DNA of 64,000 nt from Clostridium ljungdahlii DSM 13528. Its GTDB lineage: Bacteria; Bacillota; Clostridia; Clostridiales; Clostridiaceae. Position 1 is the first letter of the stretch; each line of letters opens with the position of its first letter. The DNA lies in the NCBI RefSeq assembly GCF_000143685.1, contig NC_014328.1:3534001-3598000 (forward strand), in the 5' to 3' direction. The notes under the pieces are model-generated. The model worked only from the letters and a program-made list of their open reading frames with translations, was not told where the DNA came from and searched no databases. The position numbers and the translations under genes are program-made. Shown one piece after another: positions 54,832 to 64,000 of the stretch.

Positions 54832-55980
54832 CTAAACTTTACCAGGTTTAAAAATTCTATAGTACACAGAAATTAATGCTATGTATATGTAAAACAATAT
54901 TTGTATTATAAATACATAAGTTATTTTTATACCACCTGCAAAACCTATTATATAGGTTAAAAATGTAGCTCCCAAGTTATTGAAAATCATAGTAACAGCA
55001 GATGCAGAAGGTATATTTTTTTCAGTAACATGCTGCACAATATATCCTTGCAGTGCAGGATACATAATTGATATTGATATTCCTATAATTGCAAATCCTG
55101 TTAAAGCTTGAAGCTTACTTTTTCCAAATAGTAAAATAATAATTCCTAAAATTGATATTAAAGGTGATATGGAAAGGAATCTAAGTTGTCCAACCCTTTC
55201 TAAAAATTTATCTCCTAAACTCCTTCCTATAGTAAACAAGATCCAAAAGCTTAAAAGTATATTTGGTACTTCGATTTTACTAATTCCATAATATTTTTTA
55301 AGAAAAGTTCCTGTCCAATTTGTAGTTGAGATCTCCGCTCCGACATAGAAAAATACCGCAATACAAAGCAATAAAATCATAGGGTTTTTTAATATAGAAA
55401 AAGAAGTGTTACATTTAGAATTACTTTTATAAAATGTCCTTCTATCCATTTTTGACACAAGAATAATATAAAAAGATATAAGTAATATATGAATAATATA
55501 TGTGTAATTAAATTTTATACCCATCTTTAATATAAATCTGTCTATTGGCAAAATTAAAATTCCACCTAATCCAAAGCATGCATTTGCAAAACTAAATTTT
55601 TGATATTTTTGTGGAAGAAGTGAAAGCATCGTACTCAAATACAAGCATGCCATCCCGGTTGCCAATCCTGCCATAAAATATCCAGTTAAAATAACATAAA
55701 ATGATTTGGAAAATACAATTATAAGACTTGCAAAAATTTCAAATACAATTCCCAGATACAGTCCATTTTTAATTCCCAGCCACGGCATAAGTTTTGCCCC
55801 TACAATATTTGTTATAAGTGCGGCACAATATACTACTGATGGTATAAATGCAATGACATATGATGACACATTATACGTACTTTTTATAGTTGTTATAAAA
55901 GGTGATAATGTATTAGAAAACAGTGACAATAAAAAATATCCTATAAAAATAGTTACCATAGCTTTAAAGTTTTTTTCCAT
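54832..55980 (-). CDS. MFS transporter
   Basis: 382 residues from ATG 55980 (MEKNFKAMVTIFIGYFLLSL), chosen because TAGGAG lies just upstream; the frame extends further but without a site. Twelve membrane helices. Segments such as GYFMAGLATGMACLYLSTML and GLGGILILPIDRFILK belong to the fucose-permease/YbjJ-like MFS group. Substrate unknown. A terminator and the riboswitch region follow. Confidence 0.8.
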   Translation of the reverse strand: MEKNFKAMVTIFIGYFLLSLFSNTLSPFITTIKSTYNVSSYVIAFIPSVVYCAALITNIVGAKLMPWLGIKNGLYLGIVFEIFASLIIVFSKSFYVILTGYFMAGLATGMACLYLSTMLSLLPQKYQKFSFANACFGLGGILILPIDRFILKMGIKFNYTYIIHILLISFYIILVSKMDRRTFYKSNSKCNTSFSILKNPMILLLCIAVFFYVGAEISTTNWTGTFLKKYYGISKIEVPNILLSFWILFTIGRSLGDKFLERVGQLRFLSISPLISILGIIILLFGKSKLQALTGFAIIGISISIMYPALQGYIVQHVTEKNIPSASAVTMIFNNLGATFLTYIIGFAGGIKITYVFIIQILFYIYIALISVYYRIFKPGKV

Positions 55981-56170
55981 TAAATTTCTCCTACAAAAAA
56001 TTTTTGAATTAGTTTTACTTTCCACCTTGTTTTTCAAAACATAAATCCAATTATTATACAAAGTTCATTATAGTATATAAAATTAACTTTTAAAACGAGA
56101 TCTTTTTATAATTCTATTTGATACTGACTTTTCATATACATCCCTTTCTGGATTATAACATTTTTCTTAT

Positions 56171-56224
56171 AATATAATAAGGGCATGAAAGTTTCCTGCT
56201 TACTTTCATGCCCTTATTATATTA
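56171..56224. terminator. strong terminator after the lyase gene
   Basis: TAATAAGGGCATGAAAGT and its exact complement with a 9-base loop, flanked by A/T tracts on both sides. It closes the sigma-54 operon on the minus strand. Confidence 0.85.
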
Positions 56225-56235
56225 AGGCCTACATT

Positions 56236-57816
56236 TTAAATTTCCAAAACACCTATTACATCTTCAACTTCTTCTAAAATATTGCCTTCATGTATTTGAT
56301 TATTTATATACTCAATATAAGGATATAAATGCTCATCATCTTCTATCTTAGGAACAACTTTTCTAATCAAATCATACACCGATTTTGTTGCCGTAGACAT
56401 CTTTAGTGGTTTTAGAAACTCAACAGCTTGAAGTGCATTTAATAACTCAATGGATAATATGTTTTCCAATAATCCCACACACTTATACGCTTTCCTTGAA
56501 GCATTGTAACCCATGCTCACATAATCTTCTTGATTTGCACATGTTGGAGTGTTATCAATACTTGCTGGTGTTGACAATATACGCATCTCCCCTAAAAGTC
56601 CTGCAGCCGTATATTGTGGAATCATAAAACCATTATTAAGTCCAGTCTTCTCAATTAAAAATGCCGGCAATTCGCTTATATGATGATTTACAAGCCTATC
56701 TATTCTTCTTTCTGACATTTTGGCAATGCTTGTCATAGCAATGCATGAGGAATCTGCTTCAATTCCAACATATGATCCATCTGCATTACAACCCATAAGT
56801 GCAACACCATCATCTTTAATTGGATATATAACAGGATTATCACAGCAGGAATTGATTTCAGTAATTATTGTTTTTGCAGCATCTTTTAGAGTTTTTTTAG
56901 CTGCTCCATGCAGCTGAGGTATACATCTTAAAGAAAGCGCATCCTGAAGTCTATAATCTTTATATTTTATGGCAATTTCACTGTCTTTAAGTATCCTTAG
57001 AATATTTCTAGCTGTCATGTTCTGTTCCTCATGGGGTCTTACAGACTGCAGTCTAGGGTCAAATGCTCTTGTAGTTCCCCTTAAAGCCTCAAGGCTTATT
57101 GCTCCGATAATATCTGCAGTTTTTGCAGCCTTTATTCCATCGTATATTGCCAATGCAGCTAGGGCAGTAACCGAAGTAGTTCCGGAAACCAAAGCAAGTC
57201 CTTCCTTACAACCTAATTCAACTGGTTTTATCCCTTCCAATTGTAATGCCTCATAACCATCTATTAGTTTGCCATTATAAAAAGCCTTACCTTCACCTAT
57301 AAGAACTAAGCTGATATGTGCTTCTACTGAAAGATATCCTACTGACCCATGACAGGGCGCAAATGGAACTATATTACTATTTAAAATGCTAGCTATAGTT
57401 TCAATAGTATCCAGTTTTACTCCTGAATAACCTTGTCCCATATTCAAAATCATCATTAATAGAATTGCCCTAACACACTCCCCTTCTAATGCTTCCCCTA
57501 TTGAACAAGCATGGGATCTCAGTATATTTTTCTGAAGAATAATTGCATCTTCAGGCTCAATAATCTTATCACAGTTATCACCAAATCCTGTAGTTAAACC
57601 ATATATAACTCTTTTCTCCTTTAAAAATTTCTCTACCAGTCCTCTCGATTTAGTAACTCTTTCTCTAAAAGCATCTGATAATATAACTGTTGCCTTATAC
57701 CTTGATATTGCTATAAACTCCTCAAGAGTAATATCTTTACATCCTATAACTACCTGCTTTAACTTTTTTGCATATTGAATACAGTCTTTCTCATCTTCAT
57801 ATTCCAATAGTATCAC
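56236..57816 (-). CDS. aromatic amino acid lyase (HAL/PAL) homologue lacking the MIO tripeptide
   Basis: 526 residues, the full length of the HutH/PAL family. Conserved parts: VIYGLTTGFGDNCDKII, LRSHACSIGEAL, LALVSGTTSVTALAAL, QDALSLRCIPQLHGAAK and NSCCDNPVI. The expected GASGDLAPLAH, whose Ala-Ser-Gly self-condenses into the MIO electrophile, is replaced by GYLSVEAH (about 160-167), exactly three residues shorter while GSVG and SLVLIGEG on each side are kept. A normal lyase reaction is therefore doubtful. It is the last gene of the sigma-54 operon with a sodium symporter. Confidence 0.8.
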   Translation of the reverse strand: MILLEYEDEKDCIQYAKKLKQVVIGCKDITLEEFIAISRYKATVILSDAFRERVTKSRGLVEKFLKEKRVIYGLTTGFGDNCDKIIEPEDAIILQKNILRSHACSIGEALEGECVRAILLMMILNMGQGYSGVKLDTIETIASILNSNIVPFAPCHGSVGYLSVEAHISLVLIGEGKAFYNGKLIDGYEALQLEGIKPVELGCKEGLALVSGTTSVTALAALAIYDGIKAAKTADIIGAISLEALRGTTRAFDPRLQSVRPHEEQNMTARNILRILKDSEIAIKYKDYRLQDALSLRCIPQLHGAAKKTLKDAAKTIITEINSCCDNPVIYPIKDDGVALMGCNADGSYVGIEADSSCIAMTSIAKMSERRIDRLVNHHISELPAFLIEKTGLNNGFMIPQYTAAGLLGEMRILSTPASIDNTPTCANQEDYVSMGYNASRKAYKCVGLLENILSIELLNALQAVEFLKPLKMSTATKSVYDLIRKVVPKIEDDEHLYPYIEYINNQIHEGNILEEVEDVIGVLEI

Positions 57817-57829
57817 CTCTTCATCTTAG

Positions 57830-58372
57830 TTACATACTCCTATGTGATCCACATCCATCAGCTGCAATAGGCATATATCGAACCTTATTGCCTTCTGCCA
57901 CATCACCATAAAGAGCAACCCAATATGGTCTAAAAACACTTTCTATTTTTAAAACTTTGAATTCTGGTATTCCTCCGACATGCCTGTGCACAACTTTTAA
58001 TGCAAGCTTTCTTGCTTTTAATATAAGATAATCATCATCTTTATCAGACAGTTGAATAGCATTACTATCAACTTCCTTTAATTCAATTATGTCAGGCATA
58101 CTATCTACCCATGAAACAGATCCTGTTGATCCATTGGCAAGCAAAGTAATTGTTTGTTTTTTTTCATGAGCTTTTTTTGATACCATTCTTTCAATAACTG
58201 TTGGTTTATGGATAATTTCAAGGGTCACAAGTTTAAATTCAACAAAATGTTTTCTAACCTCAGAAAGCTTTTTATTTAAAAATATAACTTTCCATAAAAC
58301 TCCTCCCATAGCTTGAGCTCTTTTCTCTGCTTCTTGTTTTTCAACTTTAATAGGGAATGCTCTTATATCCAT
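57830..58372 (-). CDS. unrecognised 180-residue operon protein
   Basis: I do not recognise it. It is soluble with beta-rich stretches (VLWKVIFLNKKLSEVRKHF, FVEFKLVTLEII) and a C-terminal IESVFRPYWVALYG followed by GNKVRYMPIAADGCGSH. The His, Cys and Asp near the end could bind metal. It is 14 bases before the lyase gene and follows the small membrane protein, so it probably works with the imported substrate or as a partner of the lyase homologue. Confidence 0.6.
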   Translation of the reverse strand: MDIRAFPIKVEKQEAEKRAQAMGGVLWKVIFLNKKLSEVRKHFVEFKLVTLEIIHKPTVIERMVSKKAHEKKQTITLLANGSTGSVSWVDSMPDIIELKEVDSNAIQLSDKDDDYLILKARKLALKVVHRHVGGIPEFKVLKIESVFRPYWVALYGDVAEGNKVRYMPIAADGCGSHRSM

Positions 58373-58394
58373 AATATCTACTCCTAATAAAAAT

Positions 58395-58631
58395 TTATTT
58401 TTCCTTATTGCCTTTAGACTTTCTAGAAAATTTAAATATTATTCCAAGATAATTTATAAAAATTAAAGTTACAGCAATCATAATCCCATAGGGAATTAAC
58501 CTTCCCACTATAAAGTCATTATGAGCTGAAATTGCATAATAAATTACCCCTACTACTATAAAATAAAGCAATACAAGAAACCCATCAATTCCAAACCAGG
58601 AAATTTCAAGTTTATCATTTTTCTTTGACAT
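58395..58631 (-). CDS. small two-helix membrane protein of the symporter
   Basis: 78 residues with two hydrophobic segments (FGIDGFLVLLYFIVVGVIYY and IPYGIMIAVTLIFINYLGII). Short membrane proteins of this kind sit next to solute:sodium symporters and are thought to support them. The start overlaps the symporter stop by one base (58631). Confidence 0.75.
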   Translation of the reverse strand: MSKKNDKLEISWFGIDGFLVLLYFIVVGVIYYAISAHNDFIVGRLIPYGIMIAVTLIFINYLGIIFKFSRKSKGNKEK

Positions 58632-60034
58632 TATACTACCTCCTTAGCTACTTTTTCAGGAATAGACTTACCAAACTTATTGCCTAAAATCCATGCTATT
58701 AAAGACAATGGCAGTGCAACAACAAGTGCTTCCACATTGAAAGCCTTAATAGGAAATAACTTAAAATATGCAAATGCAAATCCCCCTACAAGTATCCCAA
58801 GATAACCTCCTAATGCCGTTTTCTTACCTTTCCAAACAAGTCCACCAACTATTGGGACAAATCCTGCTGCCATCCAGATACTGCTTACAAATATAAATGC
58901 ATCTTGTGCTGTAGTAAATTTAAATGCAATTGATAATGCTGCTACTGATTCTATTATTATACCTATTCTTGTAAGTAGAACCAGTTTGTCCTGCGTAACA
59001 TTTCCTTTAATCCTACCGTATATATCATTTGCAAGAGTTGCTCCACCTGAAAGGTAATATCCATCTAATGCAGAAATTATTGAACCTGCAAGACCAATTA
59101 TAAATAATGCCCTTACTCCTTGAGGTAAACTTCCTAATACAAGTTTTATATATCCTTCTCCAGGTACCATATTTGGATACCTTACCTTAACAATGAGTCC
59201 TGTAAGAGTTAATACAATATCAAAACAAACCCACAAAACAAAGCATGATAGAAGTGCACGTCTTCCTGATTTTGGTGAATCTGATGCAGAAAATCTTTGG
59301 TAAAATGTTGGATCGGCATAAACTCCAAATGAAAGTACACAGAGCATTAAAGCTTTCATAGGCGTAAGTCCACCTAATGGATCCATTAACGCTGGAGTTT
59401 TAGATAATGCATGCTGAAGTCCAGCCCATCCGCCAACACTATCCCATTGTCCAGGCAGCACCATTGTAAGTCCAAAACACATACACCAAAACATTAACAT
59501 ATCAGTAACTGCAACTCCCATAAGTCCCCCTAAAACTGCAATTACAATAACCATTACAATACATACTATACCTGCCGTAAAATTATTAATTCCCCAGGCA
59601 ACCTTTCCTATAAACCCAAATGACGTTAACTGACCTATTTGAGTGCAGTACGTAAGCATTAATATAGCACCAAGGACTGCAACTCCCTTGCCATATGCAC
59701 TCTCCAATAAATCTGGAACTGTAATGTCTGTTCTAATATGTATTTTAGGTCCTACCCAAAGTGCTAATGGCATACGTCCTAAATGGGAGGTAACACACCA
59801 AATAACCCAAACAGATAATCCATACATTGCTGAATACTCAACTGTTCCAATTGTTCCAACTCCACCATACCAAGTTGCAACTAGTGCTCCAACAGTAAGA
59901 GACCATGGAAGACTCCTATTACCTAGATAAAAACTCTCCATATCTTTTACTGCCCTTGAAAAATACCAGCCAATAAAAATTAGTAGAATTGAGCATAAAA
60001 TGATAACTACATTGTCAAAGCTTGATAATAACAT
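58631..60034 (-). CDS. sodium:solute symporter (SSS family)
   Basis: 467 residues with about 13 membrane helices. The N-terminal FYLGNRSLPWSLTVGALVAT (WYGG following) and GVAVTDMLMFWCMCFGLTMV, then GLAGSIISALDGYYLSGGAT are SSS signatures, the last containing the Na+ site helix. It would bring in an amino acid or organic acid with sodium. First gene behind the sigma-54 promoter at 60089-60104. Confidence 0.88.
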   Translation of the reverse strand: MLLSSFDNVVIILCSILLIFIGWYFSRAVKDMESFYLGNRSLPWSLTVGALVATWYGGVGTIGTVEYSAMYGLSVWVIWCVTSHLGRMPLALWVGPKIHIRTDITVPDLLESAYGKGVAVLGAILMLTYCTQIGQLTSFGFIGKVAWGINNFTAGIVCIVMVIVIAVLGGLMGVAVTDMLMFWCMCFGLTMVLPGQWDSVGGWAGLQHALSKTPALMDPLGGLTPMKALMLCVLSFGVYADPTFYQRFSASDSPKSGRRALLSCFVLWVCFDIVLTLTGLIVKVRYPNMVPGEGYIKLVLGSLPQGVRALFIIGLAGSIISALDGYYLSGGATLANDIYGRIKGNVTQDKLVLLTRIGIIIESVAALSIAFKFTTAQDAFIFVSSIWMAAGFVPIVGGLVWKGKKTALGGYLGILVGGFAFAYFKLFPIKAFNVEALVVALPLSLIAWILGNKFGKSIPEKVAKEVV

Positions 60035-60088
60035 AATCCAACACCTACCTTATTTTATATTTTGTATCTAATTAATAAAATAATTTAT

Positions 60089-60104
60089 AGCAAAAGTCAT
60101 GCCA
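60089..60104 (-). promoter_or_regulatory. sigma-54 promoter of the symporter/lyase operon
   Basis: On the minus strand TGGCATGACTTTTGCT has the -24 GG and -12 GC elements 12 bases apart, as sigma-54 requires, and lies ~55 bases before the symporter start. The upstream gene encodes a sigma-54 activator. Confidence 0.75.
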
Positions 60105-60195
60105 GCTTCAGTATTGTGTGAATATATTAAAAATGCTGAAAATATCAGGTTTTATTCTAGCTTATTGCATTTTCATATCCTATGATTTTAAAAAA

Positions 60196-60237
60196 GATGC
60201 ATAATGATTTTGCAAAAGTGCAAAATCATTATGCATC
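60196..60237. promoter_or_regulatory. 19-bp perfect inverted repeat, terminator or enhancer site
   Basis: GATGCATAATGATTTTGCA and its complement around a 4-base centre. It ends at the stop codon of the regulator gene, so it may be its terminator. It also lies 92-133 bases upstream of the -24 box, the normal distance for a sigma-54 enhancer-binding protein site. Confidence 0.55.
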
Positions 60238-61880
60238 TATAATCCATATTTTTTCATTCTATATTGCAGACTTTGTCTCTTCATTCCCAAGTATTTTGCT
60301 GTATTTGTCACATTATTCTTATTTTTTCTAAGAGCAGTTTTTATTACTTCTCTCTCATATTCATTAAGTATCTGTTCCAGTGTTTTATGCTGCAAACCTT
60401 TTTTGCAGTCCCTGTTAGCTTTCTTTTTCATATATTGGGGTAAATCACTTATATATATAGTATCCTCAGTTATAGTGTTAAATATATATTCAATACAATG
60501 CTGCAGCTCCCTTACGTTTCCCGGCCAATCATATTCTTTAAATACTTTGATAACTTCATCTGACATTACATTTATATTTTTTGAATAATTACGGCATAAT
60601 TTTTTCATAAATAATTGTGCCAGTAGTTCAATATCTTTTTTTCTTTCCCGAAGTGGAGGAATGTTAATCGTTATTGTACTTATTCTATAATATAAATCAC
60701 TTCTCATCTTGCCATTTTTAATCAATGAAAATGGTTTTTCATTGGTAGATGAAATGATCCTTACATTACTTTCAATATCTTTGCTTCCTCCTACCCTTCT
60801 AAAACTTTTCTCCTGCAAAACCCTAAGAAGTTTAGACTGCATTTGAAGACTCATTGAATTAATTTCATCTAAAAATAATGTACCGCCCTCAGCCTGTTCA
60901 AATAGTCCCTTCTTATCATAACTTCCAGTAAAGGCTCCCTTTTCTGTACCAAACAATATACCCTCTACTAAATTTTCAGGAATAGCAGCACAGTTTACTG
61001 CAATGAATTCCTTATATTTTCTTTTACTTGCAGAATGAATACTCTGTGCAAACAATTCCTTGCCAGTACCAGTCTCCCCATATATAAGTACAGAACAATC
61101 TCTTTCAGCAACATTACATGCTAAATTAATTGCTTCAAGAAAATTTTCATCTTTTCCAATTATATCATCAAAATTATAATATTTTAATGCATAGTACTTT
61201 TTTGGCGACTTTAAATATTTATTACTTTTTTTAGTATCTATAAAATTCTTAAAAATTGCAGCTTTCTCCCTATACTTTTGGAAAACTGACACATCTTGTA
61301 CTAACCCAACAGCTCCAATTAAATTACTTCCTAGAAATAAAGGATAACCTGAATTCATTGTTGAAATTATTTCACCTTTATTATTCTTAAAATTATCACA
61401 TCTATCTACTATAGCTTCTCCCTTTTTCATTGTATTTAAAATCGTACTATAATCTTCCTCTAAACTATAAATATCCAATAAATGCTTTCCAATTATATTT
61501 CTTCTATCCATCTTTTCAATTTTCTCATTAAATTTATTGCAAAATACAAGATGTGCATTCTTATCATATATCTGCATTCCTTCTGATAAGCAGTCAAAAG
61601 CCGCCCTATATAGATCTTCATCACTTTCTGCCTGAGTTATGTATAAAATGTATCCTTTGCCTGTAAAATTCTCGGTTTTAAAATATCTAAGAAATAGCTC
61701 CCCCCATTTTATATAACCACTATCTATTTTCAAATCTACATCTAAAAAACTAGTGATTTCATTTCCTATATATTTTTTTAAAATATATATCCTCTTATCT
61801 GTTCTCGTTAAATCTCCAAATTTGACATGTCTTAGAACATTATCATTATCAATAAATAACATAATATCAATGGAAATCAT
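60237..61880 (-). CDS. sigma-54-dependent PAS-domain enhancer-binding regulator
   Basis: 547 residues. A PAS domain lies about 98-205 (LSEGMQIYDKNAHLVFCNKF), then the AAA+ domain with Walker A YGETGTGKELFAQSI near 268, EKGAFTGSYDKKGLF (the GAFTGA loop with a final Ser) near 315, Walker B-like GTLFLDEIN and R-finger region. The C-terminal Fis-type helix-turn-helix is NVTNTAKYLGMKRQSLQYRM. It senses a ligand through PAS and activates the sigma-54 promoter at 60089. GGGGG lies upstream of ATG. Confidence 0.92.
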   Translation of the reverse strand: MISIDIMLFIDNDNVLRHVKFGDLTRTDKRIYILKKYIGNEITSFLDVDLKIDSGYIKWGELFLRYFKTENFTGKGYILYITQAESDEDLYRAAFDCLSEGMQIYDKNAHLVFCNKFNEKIEKMDRRNIIGKHLLDIYSLEEDYSTILNTMKKGEAIVDRCDNFKNNKGEIISTMNSGYPLFLGSNLIGAVGLVQDVSVFQKYREKAAIFKNFIDTKKSNKYLKSPKKYYALKYYNFDDIIGKDENFLEAINLACNVAERDCSVLIYGETGTGKELFAQSIHSASKRKYKEFIAVNCAAIPENLVEGILFGTEKGAFTGSYDKKGLFEQAEGGTLFLDEINSMSLQMQSKLLRVLQEKSFRRVGGSKDIESNVRIISSTNEKPFSLIKNGKMRSDLYYRISTITINIPPLRERKKDIELLAQLFMKKLCRNYSKNINVMSDEVIKVFKEYDWPGNVRELQHCIEYIFNTITEDTIYISDLPQYMKKKANRDCKKGLQHKTLEQILNEYEREVIKTALRKNKNNVTNTAKYLGMKRQSLQYRMKKYGL

Positions 61881-62447
61881 ACCTTTACCCCCTTAAAGTT
61901 GATTTCATATTTAGTAATTCTAAAAATCAATAATTATTGCATTTTTAGTTAAATGCATATTGTCTTCAATTTTTATATGATTATATCATTTTTACTAATA
62001 TAAAACCACTTTAAGACACATTATTTATAGTTTGTAATTCATATTTTTTAAATATGCCTCTAGATTAATAATAATTTCATAAAATTATAAAGTAAATTTT
62101 GTCAAATTATTAACAAAATTTTATAAAGTCCTTGTATACCTTTTCATAATATCATATTCTATTAACAAATATAAAATAATCATTCTTACCTAAAAAGCGC
62201 GCACATACTGTAAAATGTTGTAATTGATAACATTTTACAATATAAATGAAAATAACCAATTGAATTTTTACAGATACCTTCTGCCTTTAAATTGCATAAA
62301 ATATTATAGTACTTTATTCAAAAGCATTTTTAGCAATATTTCTAGCATTAAAAGCAATAAAAAGTGTAAAATTCTAAACTATAATATAATAAAGCTATAA
62401 TAAAAAAATCTGATTTAATAAATTATAATTCATAGGAGACCTTAAAA
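61881..62447. other. intergenic region between regulator and aspartokinase
   Basis: 567 bases, very AT-rich. It contains an 11-bp perfect inverted repeat TGTAAAATGTT/AACATTTTACA at 62209-62239 that could be an operator or terminator, and promoter-like TATAAT elements near 62383-62400 for the aspartokinase. I see no lysine riboswitch pattern. Confidence 0.5.
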
Positions 62448-63830
62448 ATGAATAAATTAATAGTTGCTAAATTTGGAGGAAGCTCACTAGCTAATGATAA
62501 ACAATTTAAAAAAGTAAAGGAAATCGTTTTGCAAGATAAAAGGAGACGATATATCATAGTTTCTGCTCCAGGAAAAACTTTTGAAAAAGATTATAAAGTC
62601 ACAGATCTTCTATATAAATGCTATTGTTGTGTTGACAATAAAAATCTATTTGAAAATTATTTCAATATAATCGAAGGAAAATATGTTTCTATATGTAATA
62701 ATTTAAAATTAGATTTAGATATAAAAAAATTCTTATATGGTATAAAAAATGATTTTTTTAACGGTGCCTCTAAGGACTATATTTTAAGCCGTGGAGAATA
62801 TCTGAATGGTTTAATTTTTTCAAAATTTATGAATTTTACGTTTATAGATCCTTCAGATATAATCTCATTTAAGCAAAATGGCCAGTTAGATAAAGAAGCT
62901 ACTAAAATGTTAATTTTGAGTAAACTTTCCCATATAGAAAAAGCTGTAATACCCGGTTTTTATGGTTCTAATAAAGATGGATCGATTAAAACTTTTCCAA
63001 GAGGAGGATCAGACATAACTGGTTCCATAATATCAAGTGTTATGAATGCTTCTATATATGAAAACTGGACTGATGTATCCGGCGTGTTAATGGCAAATCC
63101 AAAGATTGTAAAAGACCCTAAAAATATAAGAAACATGACATATAAAGAAATAAAAAATCTTTCTCATATGGGAGCAAATGTTCTTAATGAAGATTCAATT
63201 ATTCCAGCTGAGGAAAGTAAAATTCCAATAAATATAAGAAACACCAATAATCCAGACGACATTGGTACTCTTATATCTGATAATTTACCCGATGAAGATT
63301 ATAAAAATACTATTGCTGGAATATCCGGCAAAGAAAATTTTTCAATAGTAACATTGGAAAAGCTCAATTTGATAAATGATGGTTTGCATAATCTATTTTC
63401 CATTATAAACACTAATAATATTTCTATAGAACATTTATCTTTTAATTCAGATTCTGTATCATTAATTGTACCAGATTTCCAATTACGTAAATGTGAAAGT
63501 TCTTTTATTAGTAAAATAGAAACTCAGCTTAATCCAGGTTCCATAACTATAAATCATAATATATCTTTAGTCGGAATAATTATAAGAAATATAAATAAAT
63601 TTAGGCAAATTATCCATAGGATTTTTCAAAATTTATCTAACCAAAATGTTAAAATAAAAATAATTATACAGCCATCTTGTGAATCCAATATTATTTTTGG
63701 AGTAGAGGACGCTGATCTTTCTAAGACAATTAAACTAATTTATGAATCAATTAATAATCCTGTATTAATTGAAAAGTCAAATACGGAAAATGAATCCCTT
63801 CCTATTTATTTTAATGTATTAAGTAAATAA
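62448..63830 (+). CDS. aspartate kinase
   Basis: 460 residues. The N-terminal kinase signature is KLIVAKFGGSSLANDKQFKK and the substrate/ATP parts are SRGEYLNGLIFSKF, TFPRGGSDITGSIISS and ENWTDVSGVLMANPKIV. The C-terminal ~150 residues carry ACT domains for amino acid feedback. It phosphorylates aspartate, first step toward lysine, threonine and methionine. AGGAGACC precedes ATG. It stands alone with a terminator after it and is divergent from the sigma-54 regulator. Confidence 0.92.
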   Translation: MNKLIVAKFGGSSLANDKQFKKVKEIVLQDKRRRYIIVSAPGKTFEKDYKVTDLLYKCYCCVDNKNLFENYFNIIEGKYVSICNNLKLDLDIKKFLYGIKNDFFNGASKDYILSRGEYLNGLIFSKFMNFTFIDPSDIISFKQNGQLDKEATKMLILSKLSHIEKAVIPGFYGSNKDGSIKTFPRGGSDITGSIISSVMNASIYENWTDVSGVLMANPKIVKDPKNIRNMTYKEIKNLSHMGANVLNEDSIIPAEESKIPINIRNTNNPDDIGTLISDNLPDEDYKNTIAGISGKENFSIVTLEKLNLINDGLHNLFSIINTNNISIEHLSFNSDSVSLIVPDFQLRKCESSFISKIETQLNPGSITINHNISLVGIIIRNINKFRQIIHRIFQNLSNQNVKIKIIIQPSCESNIIFGVEDADLSKTIKLIYESINNPVLIEKSNTENESLPIYFNVLSK

Positions 63831-63901
63831 ATTTTTCAAACTTATTCAAAGCATGTACTCATTCTAATACTAAAAAGTTACCTGTACTGATAATACACTT
63901 A

Positions 63902-63951
63902 GAGGACTTGATTAGTTTGCAAAACAATTTTTGTAAACTAATCAAGTCCTC
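63902..63951. terminator. aspartokinase terminator
   Basis: GAGGACTTGATTAGTTT and its exact complement with a 16-base loop, 70 bases after the stop. The last ~50 bases of the window show nothing further. Confidence 0.8.
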
Positions 63952-64000
63952 ATATCTTACCACACAAATGGAAATAAACAATACGTACGCTTACAGTAAT

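Noticed and set aside
61881..62447. Lysine riboswitch before the aspartokinase gene
   Set aside because: The leader is AT-rich with only an 11-bp palindrome; none of the conserved L-box purine-rich junction sequences is visible.

Overview
The window is AT-rich, Gram-positive DNA with strong GGAGG-type ribosome binding sites. The gene content (YvrJ/DUF1659/DUF2922 cassette, CWB2 wall protein, DUF3786 and a YjdF locus) points to a Clostridium, possibly near the acetogenic or C. kluyveri group; the species is inferred, not shown.

Layout. Positions 1-9091 are the decayed remains of an older mobile element: a broken DnaD-type replication gene, a run of small promoterless genes (TfoX-like, helical repeat, GNAT, methyltransferase, dead nitroreductase), a truncated second copy of the YvrJ/DUF1659/DUF2922 cassette, a dead DUF3267 peptidase, an EamA permease and a nonsense-mutated Abi_2 gene. 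It ends in a 56-bp piece of tRNA-Leu (9036-9091). From there to the intact tRNA-Leu(CAA) at 47900-47986 lies a ~39 kb integrative island. It carries an AbiL-like ATPase/RloB pair, an unrecognised two-gene cassette (a possible UDG-like protein plus a Cys-rich protein) bracketed by integrase 3' ends, a tyrosine integrase, a CI-type repressor with palindromic operators, XRE and excisionase genes, a DnaD-type replication gene, a CWB2 protein, the sigma/YvrJ/DUF1659/DUF2922/amidase cassette, a K+ channel-like/HEPN pair, a complete 1432-bp insertion sequence, GC-rich structured intergenic DNA, a Phd/Doc toxin-antitoxin, a complete type I BREX operon with one extra gene, and an intact Abi_2 gene preceded by two stem-loop repeats. 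The island is dominated by defence genes, and the repeated flanks indicate more than one insertion at the same tRNA.

Right of the tRNA (48000-64000) the DNA looks like ordinary chromosome: a QueG-like Fe-S protein, DUF3786, an MFS/2-hydroxyacid dehydrogenase(pseudogene)/MarR cluster, a DUF2178/XRE pair flanked by inverted copies of a small hairpin element, yjdF with a probable riboswitch, an MFS permease, a sigma-54-controlled operon (SSS symporter, small membrane protein, unknown protein, aromatic amino acid lyase homologue lacking the MIO tripeptide) with its enhancer-binding regulator, and an aspartokinase.

The most notable points are: a 180-230 bp hairpin-rich mobile element with a filled/empty site comparison; the two-gene cassette at 12059-14598; the extra BREX gene; the Abi_2 loci with upstream stem-loops; the K+ channel/HEPN pair; the lyase without Ala-Ser-Gly; and several unassigned structured intergenic sequences.
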